Source of the DNA: Longilinea sp035560795 | GTDB taxonomy: Bacteria > Chloroflexota > Anaerolineae > Anaerolineales > Anaerolineaceae | Length of the DNA stretch: 64,000 nt | Reading direction: 5' to 3' | Assembly: GCA_035560795.1 (NCBI GenBank) | Contig: DATMYV010000024.1 | Location: 1-64,000, forward strand | In this document: positions 43,306 through 53,234 of the stretch, piece by piece | Layout of the letters: the number at the start of each line of letters is the position of its first letter | Position numbering within the stretch: position 1 is the first letter of the stretch | Notes under the pieces: model-generated | The model's database searches: none | Told to the model about the DNA's origin: nothing | The model's input: the letters and a program-made list of their open reading frames with translations, nothing else | Program-made: the position numbers and the translations under genes

Positions 43306-44151
43306 ATGCCGGGTAAAGAATTCTTTACACTTGCCGAAATCGACCAGGTCGCAGATGGTGTACGCCGGCGGACGCAGTATAAACCCCGGGTTGGCCTAAT
43401 TTTGGGCTCGGGTTTGGGTGATCTGGCGGATGCGGTTGAGGACGCGGATGTAATTCCATACAGCGATTTACCTTTTTGGCCGGTCTCGACGGTCCACGGT
43501 CATGTAGGCAAGCTGGTGATTGGTAAACTGGAAAATCAGCCCGTCATGGTCATGCAGGGACGGGTGCATTATTACGAAGGTTATTCCATGCAAGAGGTAA
43601 CCTTACCCGTCCGTGTGATGCAGCGTTTAGGTGTCGAATTGCTCATTGTAACCAATGCTGCCGGGGCAATTCAACCAGATTTCGCGCCAGGCGATGTAAT
43701 GTTAATAACCGATCAACTAAATATGGTTGGAATGGCTGGTCTTAGCCCGCTTCGTGGACCAAACCTGGATGAATTGGGAGAACGTTTTCCGGATATGAGC
43801 CAGGCCTATGACCGTGCCTTGATCGATCAAGCGCGGAAGATTGCTGTGCGCGAACATATCACCCTGCATGAGGGAGTCTATGCCTGCCTGGCAGGTCCTT
43901 CGTTTGAGACGCCCGCCGATTTACGTTTCTTGCGGACCATCGGCGCAGATGCAGTAGGTATGTCGACTGTTCCTGAGGTAATCATTGCGCGGCATGGCAA
44001 TACACGGGTTGTGGGTTTTTCAGGCATCAGTAATAAAGCCAATCTAAATGGCTCAACCATTACCACCCATGAGGAAGTGCTTCAAGCTGGAAAGATCATT
44101 GTTCCAAAGCTAAAGACTCTAATCCTGGGTTTGCTTGGCAACCTGGAGTAA
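43306..44151 (+). CDS. punA: Purine-nucleoside phosphorylase (PNP-I, trimeric type)
   Basis: A 281-residue enzyme splitting inosine or guanosine with phosphate. It has the type-specific GLILGSGLGDLADAVED, STVHGHVGKLVIG, QGRVHYYEGYSM, NAAGAI and AGPSFETPADLRFL, and the base-binding GFSGISNKAN. These fit the trimeric human-like class rather than hexameric DeoD. GGAGG precedes the ATG. Confidence 0.95.
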   Translation: MPGKEFFTLAEIDQVADGVRRRTQYKPRVGLILGSGLGDLADAVEDADVIPYSDLPFWPVSTVHGHVGKLVIGKLENQPVMVMQGRVHYYEGYSMQEVTLPVRVMQRLGVELLIVTNAAGAIQPDFAPGDVMLITDQLNMVGMAGLSPLRGPNLDELGERFPDMSQAYDRALIDQARKIAVREHITLHEGVYACLAGPSFETPADLRFLRTIGADAVGMSTVPEVIIARHGNTRVVGFSGISNKANLNGSTITTHEEVLQAGKIIVPKLKTLILGLLGNLE

Positions 44152-44210
44152 TTCCCGAGTTGTTTTTGGATGATTAAACTGTTCCATTTGATTTACTTAA
44201 TGCGCACCAT

Positions 44211-44900
44211 ATGAGGGACTTTATTCCGGTTCTTGAGAATTATGAGATCTGGATCTATGCCCTTTTAGGGGTGGTGTTATTATTTTACCTGAGGAAATTA
44301 GCAATAGCTGCACGTGAATGGCGGGCTGCCCAGTTTGGTTTTGAAAAAGTAGTCGCGCAACGCAAATTGAACTTTGCCCTGACCCTGGTGGTTATCTTTG
44401 GATTGTTGATGCTGGCGGAATTTATCCTGGTTTCTTTCGTGGCACCATCCTTGCCAAATCCTAAAGTCCTGGTCACTCCAACGCTCGATTTGCTTTCCAC
44501 GCCAAGGGCAACTTTGGTCGCCCAAACAGCTGTCATAACGCCAACGACTGTCGGAATCGAAGCAACCCCGTTAGTGGTTACAACGGAGGGCTGTCAACCG
44601 GGCAGCATCGAATGGGTCTTCCCGAGGCAGGGAGACGAGATTCAAGGCGTGGTGAACGTGAAAGGAACTGTGAATGTCAATAACCTTGGCTTTTACAAAT
44701 ATGAATATGTGCAGGCGGGCAGCACCGACTGGGTGACCATCGCGGCGGGTAATACGACCGTGGTAAATGACCTGCTCCAGGGAACCTGGGATACGACGCA
44801 ATTGATCCCAGGCGATTATCAACTTCGCCTGGTTGTTGCCGACAACCAAAACAACGCTTTTCCTGCCTGTACAGTGTCCATTCGGATCATAGGTAATTAA
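44211..44900 (+). CDS. Two-helix membrane protein with extracytoplasmic Ig-like domain
   Basis: A 229-residue protein of unknown function. Two helices (about residues 13-30 and 53-78) flank a short basic cytoplasmic loop. A Thr/Pro-rich linker (about 84-122) leads to an outside domain with two cysteines and beta-strand phrases such as VFPRQGDEIQGVVNVKGTV, FYKYEYVQAGSTDW and LIPGDYQLRLVVAD. This resembles bacterial Ig-like modules. No ribosome site is obvious. It lies between the PNP and GNAT genes, without a clear link. Confidence 0.8.
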   Translation: MRDFIPVLENYEIWIYALLGVVLLFYLRKLAIAAREWRAAQFGFEKVVAQRKLNFALTLVVIFGLLMLAEFILVSFVAPSLPNPKVLVTPTLDLLSTPRATLVAQTAVITPTTVGIEATPLVVTTEGCQPGSIEWVFPRQGDEIQGVVNVKGTVNVNNLGFYKYEYVQAGSTDWVTIAAGNTTVVNDLLQGTWDTTQLIPGDYQLRLVVADNQNNAFPACTVSIRIIGN

Positions 44901-44912
44901 CGGAGAACCAAT

Positions 44913-45452
44913 ATGCCAGAAATTGAAATTCGCCCCGTAGTCCCCCACGATATAACTTACCTGGCTGAAATGGAACACCAGAGTCAATCGGATTATGTAT
45001 TGCAAATGGATCGGATCGTCAATGAGGGTGAAATCACCATCCACTTTCGTGAAATCCGCCTTCCGCGCCCTGTTCGAATCGAGTACCCTCGTCCTACCCG
45101 TTTCTTGATGGATCAATGGAAAATGCGTACGCAGATTCTGGTGGCGGCAATCGCTGAGGCACCCGTTGGATACATCACATTATCTGACCAGCAAGCGCCG
45201 TTAACTGCCTGGGTGAATGACCTGGTGGTGAGTCCGCCGGTACGGCGCAAGGGAATCGCCACCGCCCTGGTAATGGCTTCGCAAGAATGGGCTATTCAAC
45301 GCGGATTACGGCGAATGATTTTGGAAATGCAATCCAAAAACCATGCCGCCATTCGGCTTGCATCCAAACTCGGTTTTGAATTTGGTGGTTATAGCGATTA
45401 CTATTATTTGAATCAAGATATCGCTTTATTTTTTGCATCATACTTGCGATAG
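44913..45452 (+). CDS. GNAT-family N-acetyltransferase
   Basis: A 179-residue acetyltransferase. The acetyl-CoA loop reads VVSPPVRRKGIATALVMA, followed by RRMILEMQSKNHAAIRLASK given here by its core MQSKNHAAIRLASKLGF. Substrate unknown. It starts 12 bases after the preceding gene with GGAGAA before the ATG and precedes the 7TM-GAF-HTH gene by nine bases, so these three genes are probably one transcript. Confidence 0.9.
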   Translation: MPEIEIRPVVPHDITYLAEMEHQSQSDYVLQMDRIVNEGEITIHFREIRLPRPVRIEYPRPTRFLMDQWKMRTQILVAAIAEAPVGYITLSDQQAPLTAWVNDLVVSPPVRRKGIATALVMASQEWAIQRGLRRMILEMQSKNHAAIRLASKLGFEFGGYSDYYYLNQDIALFFASYLR

Positions 45453-45461
45453 GAAACAAGA

Positions 45462-47378
45462 ATGGGCATATCCTGGCAGGAAAGCCTCCTGGCTATCCTG
45501 AGAACGACCAGTCAAATCCTTACTGCTGGAATCGCAATCACTGCGTTTTCCTTATTGTTGTATGCACTGACATTTAACTTGCGCGACCGGGTTGCGCGTT
45601 CTTTTGCTTTAATCATGATTTGCGTCGTGATCATCTTCACTTCTGAAGCCATCGGCAGCACATCGACGCAAACGGCTCTTCTTGAATTGTGGGGCCGGGT
45701 GGAATGGGTAGGGATCGTTTTACTTCCGCCGGCTTATTTGCAGTTTTCTGACGCGGTGCTCGCCACTACTGGCCGGGTGAGCCGCTGGCGCAGGCGTTGG
45801 GCAGTCCGATTAACTTATTTGGCCTCATTTGTCTTTCTGGCAGCGCTACCTTTTCCGGGTTTATTCGGAAATTTGGTGGTTGACCGCCCCCCGGCACCTT
45901 ATTTTACAATTTCAATAGTGACGGATGCATTTACTGCGTTCTACCTGGTGGTGATGGCCTTATCCTGGTTCACGTTTATGCGGGCATTAAGACGGACGGT
46001 AACCCCGACCAGCCGACGGAGGATGATATACCTGTTATTTGGCGCAGCGGCCCCTGTGTTGGGTGGTTTCCCCTACTTGTTGTATGGGTCCGATTTTACG
46101 GCGCAGCATCCAACCTTGTTCTGGTCTGGTTCTGTTGTAACAAACCTGCTGGTGGGAACATTGATCATTGTCATGGCCTACTCAGTAGCGTTTTTTGGCG
46201 TTTCGTGGCCAGACCGCGTTGTACGCGCCCGTTTGTTTAAATGGATCATGCGCGGTCCGGTTACTGCCAGCTTCACCCTAACTTTTGCCACCCTGGTTCG
46301 CCGGGCGGGCGAACTATATGGAAATTCAAGTTATACGGCTGCCGTCCCGATTGTTATGGTTGCGACTGTTCTTTTATTCGAGCATGTGATCACTGTGTTC
46401 GGTCCCATCGCCGAACGTTACCTGTTTTACGGGAATGATCGGGATTCGATGGAACTGCTGCACCTTCTGGAAGACCGCATGTTGTCGCGTACCGATCTGC
46501 GCCAGTTCCTTGAAACCGTGTTGGCGGCAGTATGCGACCGTTTACAGGCACCTGGGGCATACCTGGCATCCTTAAGCGGCGGAAAAATGGAGTTGGTGGT
46601 AACAACCGGAAAAACACGCTTCGAAAACGATGATGTATCCAATGTCCTCACTACAATGATGGCGCACAAAGATGAATTTCCCCAACTATTCCAATGGGGT
46701 GATGATCTTCTTGTACCCATCACAAATGGAGATGAGGAAGATAGTGTCCAACTCATTGGACTCTTGGGGGTGAGTCAATTGGGTTTGATTCCAGTGGATG
46801 AGGAACAAAAAGCCGCACTGCAACGATTGACGGATCGCGCCAAACTGGCACTACGGGATTGGAACTTGCAGGAACAGGTTTTTAAGTCCCTTGAAACCCT
46901 TTCACCGCAGGTCGAATATATCCAGCGACTGCGCGCGGCTGGCAGTTATGATCAGAATAATGTTCTTGAGGGAGAAGGTCTCGATCAAAACGGTGATTTG
47001 ACCCAATGGGTGCGGGATGCATTGACACATTATTGGGGCGGTCCGAAATTGACTGATAGCCCATTGGCGCAATTGCATGTGGTAAAAAGCTCCATTGAAA
47101 ACCATGAAGGCAATACAGCTAACGGCGTGCGGGCTATTCTACGTGCAGCCATCGAACGCACCCGACCGGAGGGTGAGAGACGATTTACTGGTGAATGGAT
47201 CCTGTACAATATTCTTGACATGAAATTTCTGGAAGGAAAAAAAGTGCGCGAAATCGCCAGCCGGTTAGCGATGAGCGAGGCTGATTTATATCGAAAACAA
47301 AGGATTGCGGTGGAAGCGGTCGCAAAAACCATCCTGGAAATGGAACAGGAAACAAATAACGGAAATCAAGACCATTAA
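45462..47378 (+). CDS. 7TM-GAF-HTH membrane regulator
   Basis: A 638-residue protein. Residues 1 to about 310 hold roughly eight helices, like the N-terminal 7TM module of some histidine kinases. A GAF-like domain follows (about 325-480). There is no histidine-kinase, GGDEF or PP2C domain. The C terminus (about 560-625) reads EWILYNILDMKFLEGKKV then REIASRLAMSEADLYRKQR, a helix-turn-helix of the sigma-4/LuxR kind with a conserved-looking YRKQR. It looks like a membrane-bound one-component transcription regulator. This is inferred from domain order; target unknown. The next genes (S1 protein, FtsK) could be controlled by it. Confidence 0.8.
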   Translation: MGISWQESLLAILRTTSQILTAGIAITAFSLLLYALTFNLRDRVARSFALIMICVVIIFTSEAIGSTSTQTALLELWGRVEWVGIVLLPPAYLQFSDAVLATTGRVSRWRRRWAVRLTYLASFVFLAALPFPGLFGNLVVDRPPAPYFTISIVTDAFTAFYLVVMALSWFTFMRALRRTVTPTSRRRMIYLLFGAAAPVLGGFPYLLYGSDFTAQHPTLFWSGSVVTNLLVGTLIIVMAYSVAFFGVSWPDRVVRARLFKWIMRGPVTASFTLTFATLVRRAGELYGNSSYTAAVPIVMVATVLLFEHVITVFGPIAERYLFYGNDRDSMELLHLLEDRMLSRTDLRQFLETVLAAVCDRLQAPGAYLASLSGGKMELVVTTGKTRFENDDVSNVLTTMMAHKDEFPQLFQWGDDLLVPITNGDEEDSVQLIGLLGVSQLGLIPVDEEQKAALQRLTDRAKLALRDWNLQEQVFKSLETLSPQVEYIQRLRAAGSYDQNNVLEGEGLDQNGDLTQWVRDALTHYWGGPKLTDSPLAQLHVVKSSIENHEGNTANGVRAILRAAIERTRPEGERRFTGEWILYNILDMKFLEGKKVREIASRLAMSEADLYRKQRIAVEAVAKTILEMEQETNNGNQDH

Positions 47379-47464
47379 CGTCTATCGGATTTCTTCATTC
47401 TTGTGTATATTTAATCCATTATTAGTTTATCTGTATCGAACCAATCGCATAGGGAGGTGGGTTG

Positions 47465-48415
47465 ATGCTGAATAATACAACAGAGCCAGACCTGGAAGCG
47501 CATGATATCCCTGAGCTGGATGAGGGCTGGTGGTCAGCAGTATTGGCCGACGAAGATGCCTATCAGACGGCAAATAAGGATAATGCTTCCAAGGCCAGCG
47601 CTCAACCTGGACTTGGGAATGTAAATTGGGATAAGGTCCAGGAATGTTACGATCAGGATGAGGTATTGGAATTATCCGTTCAAGGGTTTAACCGGGGAGG
47701 ATTACTGGTGGTGGGGGATGGCGTACAGGGGTTTGTGCCAGTCTCCCATCTTATTGAAATGCCCTGCGAAATTGAGGAAGAAGAACGGCGTGAAATCCTT
47801 ACCGGATATGTTGGCCGAACCATTCACTTGAAAGTGATTGAATGCGAACCATCCCAGGAACGGATCGTATTCTCCGAACGGGCAGCCCTGGCTGGAGAAG
47901 GGCGGCGGAAACACCTTTTTACCACATTGAAGGAAGGCAGCCTGGTTTCGGGTTCGATCACCAATGTGACTGATTTCGGTGTTTTTGTGGATCTGGGCGG
48001 GGTGGAAGGCCTGATCCATGTTTCCGAACTTTCCTGGGGGCGGGTACAGCATCCTGCCGACGTTGTAAAAGTTGGCCAATGCATTCAGGTGATGGTGTTG
48101 CAGGTATCGGAAGAAACTTCGCGGATTGCCCTGAGCTTGAAACGTTTGCAGATGAATCCATGGGAAACACTCGTCGAATCGCATCAACCCGGCGATGTGG
48201 TTCAGGCTGAGGTAACATCGATCATGAAATACGGGATTTTTGCACGGTTGGAAGAAGGAGTGGAGGGGTTAATCCACATCTCTTCAATTCCATTCCCTCC
48301 CGGGCAAAAGGATTTCAACCATCTTTTCCAGGTTGGACAAATCGTTCAAGTACGAATTCTCCATATCGATGCCGAACGCCGCCGGTTGGGATTGGGCTTA
48401 GTGCAGGTTGAATGA
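47465..48415 (+). CDS. S1-domain RNA-binding protein (RpsA-like, three S1 repeats)
   Basis: A 316-residue protein: acidic N-terminal tail (to about residue 55), then three S1 motifs. The second and third are clear: GSITNVTDFGVFVDLGGVEG with LIHVSELSW, and AEVTSIMKYGIFARLEEGVEG with LIHISSI. It could act as ribosomal protein bS1 in shortened form or as a general RNA-binding factor. ATG 47465 has GGAGGTG before it. It overlaps ftsK by four bases, so the two are coupled. Confidence 0.9.
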   Translation: MLNNTTEPDLEAHDIPELDEGWWSAVLADEDAYQTANKDNASKASAQPGLGNVNWDKVQECYDQDEVLELSVQGFNRGGLLVVGDGVQGFVPVSHLIEMPCEIEEEERREILTGYVGRTIHLKVIECEPSQERIVFSERAALAGEGRRKHLFTTLKEGSLVSGSITNVTDFGVFVDLGGVEGLIHVSELSWGRVQHPADVVKVGQCIQVMVLQVSEETSRIALSLKRLQMNPWETLVESHQPGDVVQAEVTSIMKYGIFARLEEGVEGLIHISSIPFPPGQKDFNHLFQVGQIVQVRILHIDAERRRLGLGLVQVE

Positions 48416-50652
48416 GCAGCACGCCTTCCGGTAAACGATCGACCCCAACCAAAAGCATATCTGAAAAGTCAGATTTGCCTCCAGCACCTTCCTTATTGGA
48501 ACGGTTTGCCAATTATTGGCTTCATTTTGACCGTTTTGGATGGGATGTGTTGGGCATTGTTTTGCTGGCTTTGGGTCTCATATCACTGCTTGGGCTGATT
48601 GGTAAAACCTTTCCTGCGTTTCAGGGGGCGGCCCTCTCGCCCTGGATCAAGTTTCTATCACGCTGGCTGGGTTGGGGATCCTTTATTGCTGCACTGGCAA
48701 TCGCTTATGCCGGATTTATGGCATTACAAAGGAGGTCGGCCAATCCAAAAGGCGTCCGTTTAAGCCGGTTATTGGCTATGGAAGCGGCTTATTTCCTGTT
48801 TCTGGCTTTGCTCTCGCTTTTTGGCGGCAGTTTATTGGAGCGTGCTGAAGCTGGATTGGATGGCGGCATCATAGGTTGGGGGATTTCTTATCTCCTGGGA
48901 ACCCTAATACCGCCGCCGTGGAGCATTCTGCTTCTTGGGACCTTCACCATTCTGCTGCTGGCATCCGGTCTTGGAATTACTGCCGCGTTGGGTAATTGGA
49001 TCGATAAAAAAATGGAAGTGTTTGACGCGGAAGATTATTCTTCAACGGTCGAGTTTGATACAGGACGGAGTGAAGTAGATGCCCGTTCTTCACAGAACGC
49101 TTCTACCCGAAAAACATCACAGGCTAATGATAGGACTCCGGCGCTCATCGGACTTACTGAGACAAGCCGGGACTCAACCCTTCCGCCGATGAGCCTGCTA
49201 TCCAATGAGACGAACGCACCTCCAGACGAAGCAATTATTCATGATTCTGCCTTACAGATCGAACAGACCCTGGCAGAATTTGGCATTCCGGCGCGCGTTA
49301 CCGGATACCGGGTGGGTCCGACTGTGACACAATTTGCTGTGGAACCTGGCTATGTCGAAAAAATTGGTCCCGACGGCAACCTGCAGCGTCAGAAGGTACG
49401 CGTGTCGCAAATATCGGCCCTGGCCCGCGACCTGGCATTGGCGCTTTCAGCTTCGCGTTTGCGCGTCGAGGCTCCAGTTCCTGGCCGGTCTTATGTGGGC
49501 ATTGAAGTACCCAATCCAAATACCTCCCTGGTGAGGTTGCGTCCCATGCTTGAAAGCGATTCCTTCAAGCAAATGGCTTCGCCGCTGGCCTTTGCGCTCG
49601 GAAAGGATGTGTCCGGACAGCCAGTCGTTGCCGACCTGGTGCGGATGCCGCACTTGCTGATTGCCGGCACGACCGGTTCTGGCAAATCGGTGTGCATTAC
49701 GGCCATCACTGCCTGCCTGATCATGAATAACACCCCGCAAAAGTTACGAATTGCCATGCTGGATCCAAAAATGGTTGAATTGATGCGATTCAACGGCGTG
49801 CCGCACTTATTGGGGAAGGTCGAGACCGACCATGACCGCATGCAAGGGGTACTGAAATGGGCGTTAATGGAAATGGATAATCGTTACCGTTTGCTGGAGG
49901 ACGCCCATGCCCGAGATTTGGTAACCTACAACCGCAAACAGGAACGCAAGAAATTACCTACATTACCGCGCATTGTCCTGATTATTGATGAATTAGCAGA
50001 TTTGATGATGACGTCGCCAGAGCAGACAGAGCACAGCCTGGTGCGCCTGGCGCAATTGGCCCGTGCGACAGGCATTCACCTGGTCGTTGCCACCCAACGG
50101 CCCAGTACCGATGTGGTCACCGGTCTGATTAAGGCTAATTTTCCAGCCCGCATTTCCTTCGCTGTTGCTTCATCGATCGATTCCCGTGTCATTTTGGATA
50201 CCGGCGGCGCTGAAACGCTTTTGGGGCACGGCGATATGCTCTTCCTCAACCCTGAAGTGGGTTCTCCTCAAAGGGCGCAAGGCGTGTGGGTTTCAGATGC
50301 TGAAGTCGATAAACTGGTTGCGTACTGGCAAAAGACTGTTACGAATACCAGCCAGCCGCCAGAATCCGCTCCATGGGAAGAGTTTATCGCCATAGAAGGG
50401 GATAAGTCGGATTCGATGGTTGATCAAGCCATTCAGCTGGTCAGGCGGACACAGCGGGCCAGTGCATCATTGTTGCAGCGCCGTTTACGCATCGGTTATC
50501 CGCGCGCCGCGCGTTTGCTGGATGAACTGGAAGCAGCTGGTGTGGTCGGGCCGTCCGTGGGCAGTGGGAAGGATCGCGATGTTTTACTTCCACCGGAGGA
50601 TGGCGAAGAAGATGACGGGGATGGAATGCAGGACTATAATAAGGAAATTTGA
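48412..50652 (+). CDS. ftsK: FtsK/SpoIIIE DNA translocase
   Basis: A 746-residue motor that moves chromosome ends across the division septum. Four N-terminal helices (about 30-190) anchor it, a short linker follows, then the FtsK alpha/beta motor with Walker A GTTGSGKSV and Walker B IVLIIDELADLMM, and a C-terminal winged-helix gamma domain (LVRRTQRASASLLQRRLRI core RASASLLQRRLRIGYPRA) that reads KOPS-like sites. The linker is short compared with E. coli. Cell division role is standard. Confidence 0.96.
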   Translation: MSSTPSGKRSTPTKSISEKSDLPPAPSLLERFANYWLHFDRFGWDVLGIVLLALGLISLLGLIGKTFPAFQGAALSPWIKFLSRWLGWGSFIAALAIAYAGFMALQRRSANPKGVRLSRLLAMEAAYFLFLALLSLFGGSLLERAEAGLDGGIIGWGISYLLGTLIPPPWSILLLGTFTILLLASGLGITAALGNWIDKKMEVFDAEDYSSTVEFDTGRSEVDARSSQNASTRKTSQANDRTPALIGLTETSRDSTLPPMSLLSNETNAPPDEAIIHDSALQIEQTLAEFGIPARVTGYRVGPTVTQFAVEPGYVEKIGPDGNLQRQKVRVSQISALARDLALALSASRLRVEAPVPGRSYVGIEVPNPNTSLVRLRPMLESDSFKQMASPLAFALGKDVSGQPVVADLVRMPHLLIAGTTGSGKSVCITAITACLIMNNTPQKLRIAMLDPKMVELMRFNGVPHLLGKVETDHDRMQGVLKWALMEMDNRYRLLEDAHARDLVTYNRKQERKKLPTLPRIVLIIDELADLMMTSPEQTEHSLVRLAQLARATGIHLVVATQRPSTDVVTGLIKANFPARISFAVASSIDSRVILDTGGAETLLGHGDMLFLNPEVGSPQRAQGVWVSDAEVDKLVAYWQKTVTNTSQPPESAPWEEFIAIEGDKSDSMVDQAIQLVRRTQRASASLLQRRLRIGYPRAARLLDELEAAGVVGPSVGSGKDRDVLLPPEDGEEDDGDGMQDYNKEI

Positions 50653-50711
50653 TCACCGGTTGAAATTCTCCGGGTGAATGTCAAGGGTTTTATTCGTGAT
50701 AAAGGTGACAA

Positions 50712-51338
50712 TTGGAAGAAACTGCAAAAAATCGCCCTGCAACCTTTACTGATTTCTTACGTGACCGATTCAAGGGCAAACTGGATCCGTTCGCAAGATT
50801 CTTAAACGGACTTGGATTGATGCCTAACGTGGTGACCATTTTTGGCCTGATTGGAAACGTGGTTGCTGCTGGCTTGCTGGCAAGCGGTCAGATCACCTGG
50901 GGCGGGGTGGTTGTATTATTGATGGGGCCGGTGGATGCTTTGGATGGCACCATGGCACGTTTGCGCGGTCAACCGTCCCGGTTTGGTGCTTTTGTCGATT
51001 CTGTTACCGACCGGTATTCTGAACTGGTCATTCTGCTGGGTTTGTTGGTGTACTTTTTACGGACAGATAATCCGGTTTTTGCCGGGCTGGTCTATTTGGC
51101 AGCGGCTGGTTCGGTTTTGGTTTCTTATGTCAAGGCCCGGGCAGAAGCATTGAATTTTGAGGCTAAAATCGGCCTGATGACGCGGGTGGAACGCTACCTG
51201 GTTCTCGCTCCCTGCTTGATTATCAATATTCCGGCGGTCGCAGTGGGGATTCTGGCCGTGATGGCCAATTTCACGGCTCTTCAACGGATTTTTGCGGTCC
51301 GCAAGCAGGCATACGAGCAGCATGCCACGCATAAATGA
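50712..51338 (+). CDS. CDP-alcohol phosphatidyltransferase
   Basis: A 208-residue membrane enzyme of phospholipid synthesis. The family signature DG-x2-AR-x8-G-x3-D-x3-D is complete in DALDGTMARLRGQPSRFG and AFVDSVTDR. It transfers an alcohol such as glycerol phosphate, serine or inositol phosphate to CDP-diacylglycerol; which one is not clear, though PgsA and archaetidylinositol-phosphate-type synthases are candidates. TTG start with GGTG before it. Confidence 0.92.
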   Translation: MEETAKNRPATFTDFLRDRFKGKLDPFARFLNGLGLMPNVVTIFGLIGNVVAAGLLASGQITWGGVVVLLMGPVDALDGTMARLRGQPSRFGAFVDSVTDRYSELVILLGLLVYFLRTDNPVFAGLVYLAAAGSVLVSYVKARAEALNFEAKIGLMTRVERYLVLAPCLIINIPAVAVGILAVMANFTALQRIFAVRKQAYEQHATHK

Positions 51339-51392
51339 TTATCTCTTTTTAGAGTAAAATTAGGCCCATTAATATCTATCGCAGGAGTAATT

Positions 51393-52262
51393 ATGATTCC
51401 CGATGGCTTTACAATTGGCGGTTTCAAGATTTATTTTTATGCGTTAATCATTCTTACTGGAGCGCTTCTGGCAGCCTGGTTGGCCTCCCATCAGGCGAAG
51501 AAAAAAGGTGTCAATCCAGAATTAGTCTGGGACATGTTACCCTGGCTGCTGATTGCAGGCATCGTTGGCGCGCGCATCTGGCATATCCTGACGCCGCCTG
51601 CCTCAATGGTTGAGCAAGGTATTACCACCGCTTATTACCTAACCCATCCCCTTGCCATGCTGAATTTCCGCAACGGCGGGTTGGGAATTCCTGGCGGCGT
51701 GATTGGGGGCGCGATAGCGCTGTTCTTTTACGCCCGCAAACATAAAATCGGTTTTGCTATCTGGGCGGATATCGCTGCCCCTGGACTGGCGTTGGCTCAA
51801 GGGATTGGTCGCTGGGGAAATTTTTTCAACCAGGAAGTTTACGGTGCGCCGACCAATTTACCGTGGAAGCTTTTTATTGATTCAGCCCGCCGCTTACCGG
51901 AATACAAAGATGTGGCCTATTATCATCCGCTGTTCCTTTATGAATTTATTTACAACTTATTGAATATGGTTGCATTACTTTGGATCGGAAAGCGTTTTGC
52001 CAACCGGTTGAAAGACGGCGATATCTTCCTGGCGTACCTGATCATTTACCCGATTGGGCGGTTCTTTCTCGAGTTCTTAAGATTGGATCCTTCACCGGTC
52101 GCGGGAATAAATGCCAATCAAACCCTGATGGCCGTCATAGCCGTGTGCGCTGCAGCTTTATTAATCATCCGTCACCGTTTTGGTTCGGTTACTGTCACGG
52201 CCGAGGCTGCCAGCCTGCCTGAAATGCCCTCTGAGGAAGAAAAAACCCGCGGCCAAGACTAA
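51393..52262 (+). CDS. lgt: Prolipoprotein diacylglyceryl transferase
   Basis: A 289-residue seven-helix enzyme that attaches diacylglycerol to the lipobox cysteine, the first step before LspA. The signature is GRWGNFFNQEVYGAP; GIVGARIWHIL and FRNGGLGIPGGVIGG are also present, as is the C-terminal RFFLEFLR. CAGGAG before the ATG. Provides lipidation for the lipoproteins in the window. Confidence 0.96.
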   Translation: MIPDGFTIGGFKIYFYALIILTGALLAAWLASHQAKKKGVNPELVWDMLPWLLIAGIVGARIWHILTPPASMVEQGITTAYYLTHPLAMLNFRNGGLGIPGGVIGGAIALFFYARKHKIGFAIWADIAAPGLALAQGIGRWGNFFNQEVYGAPTNLPWKLFIDSARRLPEYKDVAYYHPLFLYEFIYNLLNMVALLWIGKRFANRLKDGDIFLAYLIIYPIGRFFLEFLRLDPSPVAGINANQTLMAVIAVCAAALLIIRHRFGSVTVTAEAASLPEMPSEEEKTRGQD

Positions 52263-52298
52263 GCAGTCGAACCGTTCAAGGGGGATGACAAGACTGAT

Positions 52299-53234
52299 AT
52301 GATACAAACTCAGGACCTGACCAAGAAATTCGATGAGTTTCTCGCGGTTGATGGCATCAACATCGATGTCGCCGCGGGTCAGGTTTTAACTCTCCTGGGA
52401 CCCAACGGCGCGGGAAAAACGACTACCGTGCGCATGTTGACATCGGTATTGATGCCTACCTCAGGCACTGCCCAGGTAGCGGGCTACGATGTAATTCAAC
52501 AGGCAGATAAGGTTCGTGCATGTGTTGGCGTGCTTACCGAAAGCCATGGTCTGTACCGGCGCATGAATGCAATGGAGTATCTGGATTTTTTTGGCGAATT
52601 ATATGGCATGCCCGCCGCTGCACGGCACCGGCGCAGTGAATTCTTATTGGAAAAGTTCGGTCTGGCAGATTCCAGCCGCAAGCGTTTGGGGGAATATTCG
52701 AAAGGAATGCGGCAAAAGTTGGCCCTGGTGCGGGCGATGATTCATGATCCGTCAGTGCTGCTTCTGGATGAACCCACCTCGGCCATGGATCCGGAATCAG
52801 CCCGCATGGTGCGGGATTCCATCCTTTCTTTACGATCTGATGAACGCACGATTGTGTTATGTACGCATAACCTGAATGAAGCTGAAGAGCTGGCCGACCA
52901 GATCGCGATCATCCAACAGGGAAAAATAATTTCGTATGGGACGCTGGCCGAATTGAAACAACAATTCCTCGGCCTGCCGGAGTTTGAAGTGCGATTTGCA
53001 GCACCGGTCGATCATTTTCCGGATCTTCCCCACGGCATTGTATCAAACGAGCATGGCGAGGATTGGCTGCGTTTTTGGACGGCCGATCCGCGCACTCAAA
53101 ACCCATTGGTATTGCAAGCATTGATCGATCAGAAATTTCCGGTGGTAGGTCTGCAAGAGGTCGAACGCAGTCTGGAATCTGCATATCTCGAAGCAGTCAA
53201 TCACCACCCGGCAAACGGAAATCATCATGGCTGA
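52299..53234 (+). CDS. ABC transporter ATP-binding protein (ABC-2/NatA-like)
   Basis: A 311-residue ATPase with Walker A GPNGAGKTT, signature YSKGMRQKL, Walker B LLLDEPTSAMD and the switch His in CTHNLNE. The C-terminal region after about residue 215 is typical of ABC-2 exporters. It overlaps the permease gene by eight bases. Substrate unknown; NatA-type sodium or antibiotic/polymer export are options. Confidence 0.94.
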   Translation: MIQTQDLTKKFDEFLAVDGINIDVAAGQVLTLLGPNGAGKTTTVRMLTSVLMPTSGTAQVAGYDVIQQADKVRACVGVLTESHGLYRRMNAMEYLDFFGELYGMPAAARHRRSEFLLEKFGLADSSRKRLGEYSKGMRQKLALVRAMIHDPSVLLLDEPTSAMDPESARMVRDSILSLRSDERTIVLCTHNLNEAEELADQIAIIQQGKIISYGTLAELKQQFLGLPEFEVRFAAPVDHFPDLPHGIVSNEHGEDWLRFWTADPRTQNPLVLQALIDQKFPVVGLQEVERSLESAYLEAVNHHPANGNHHG

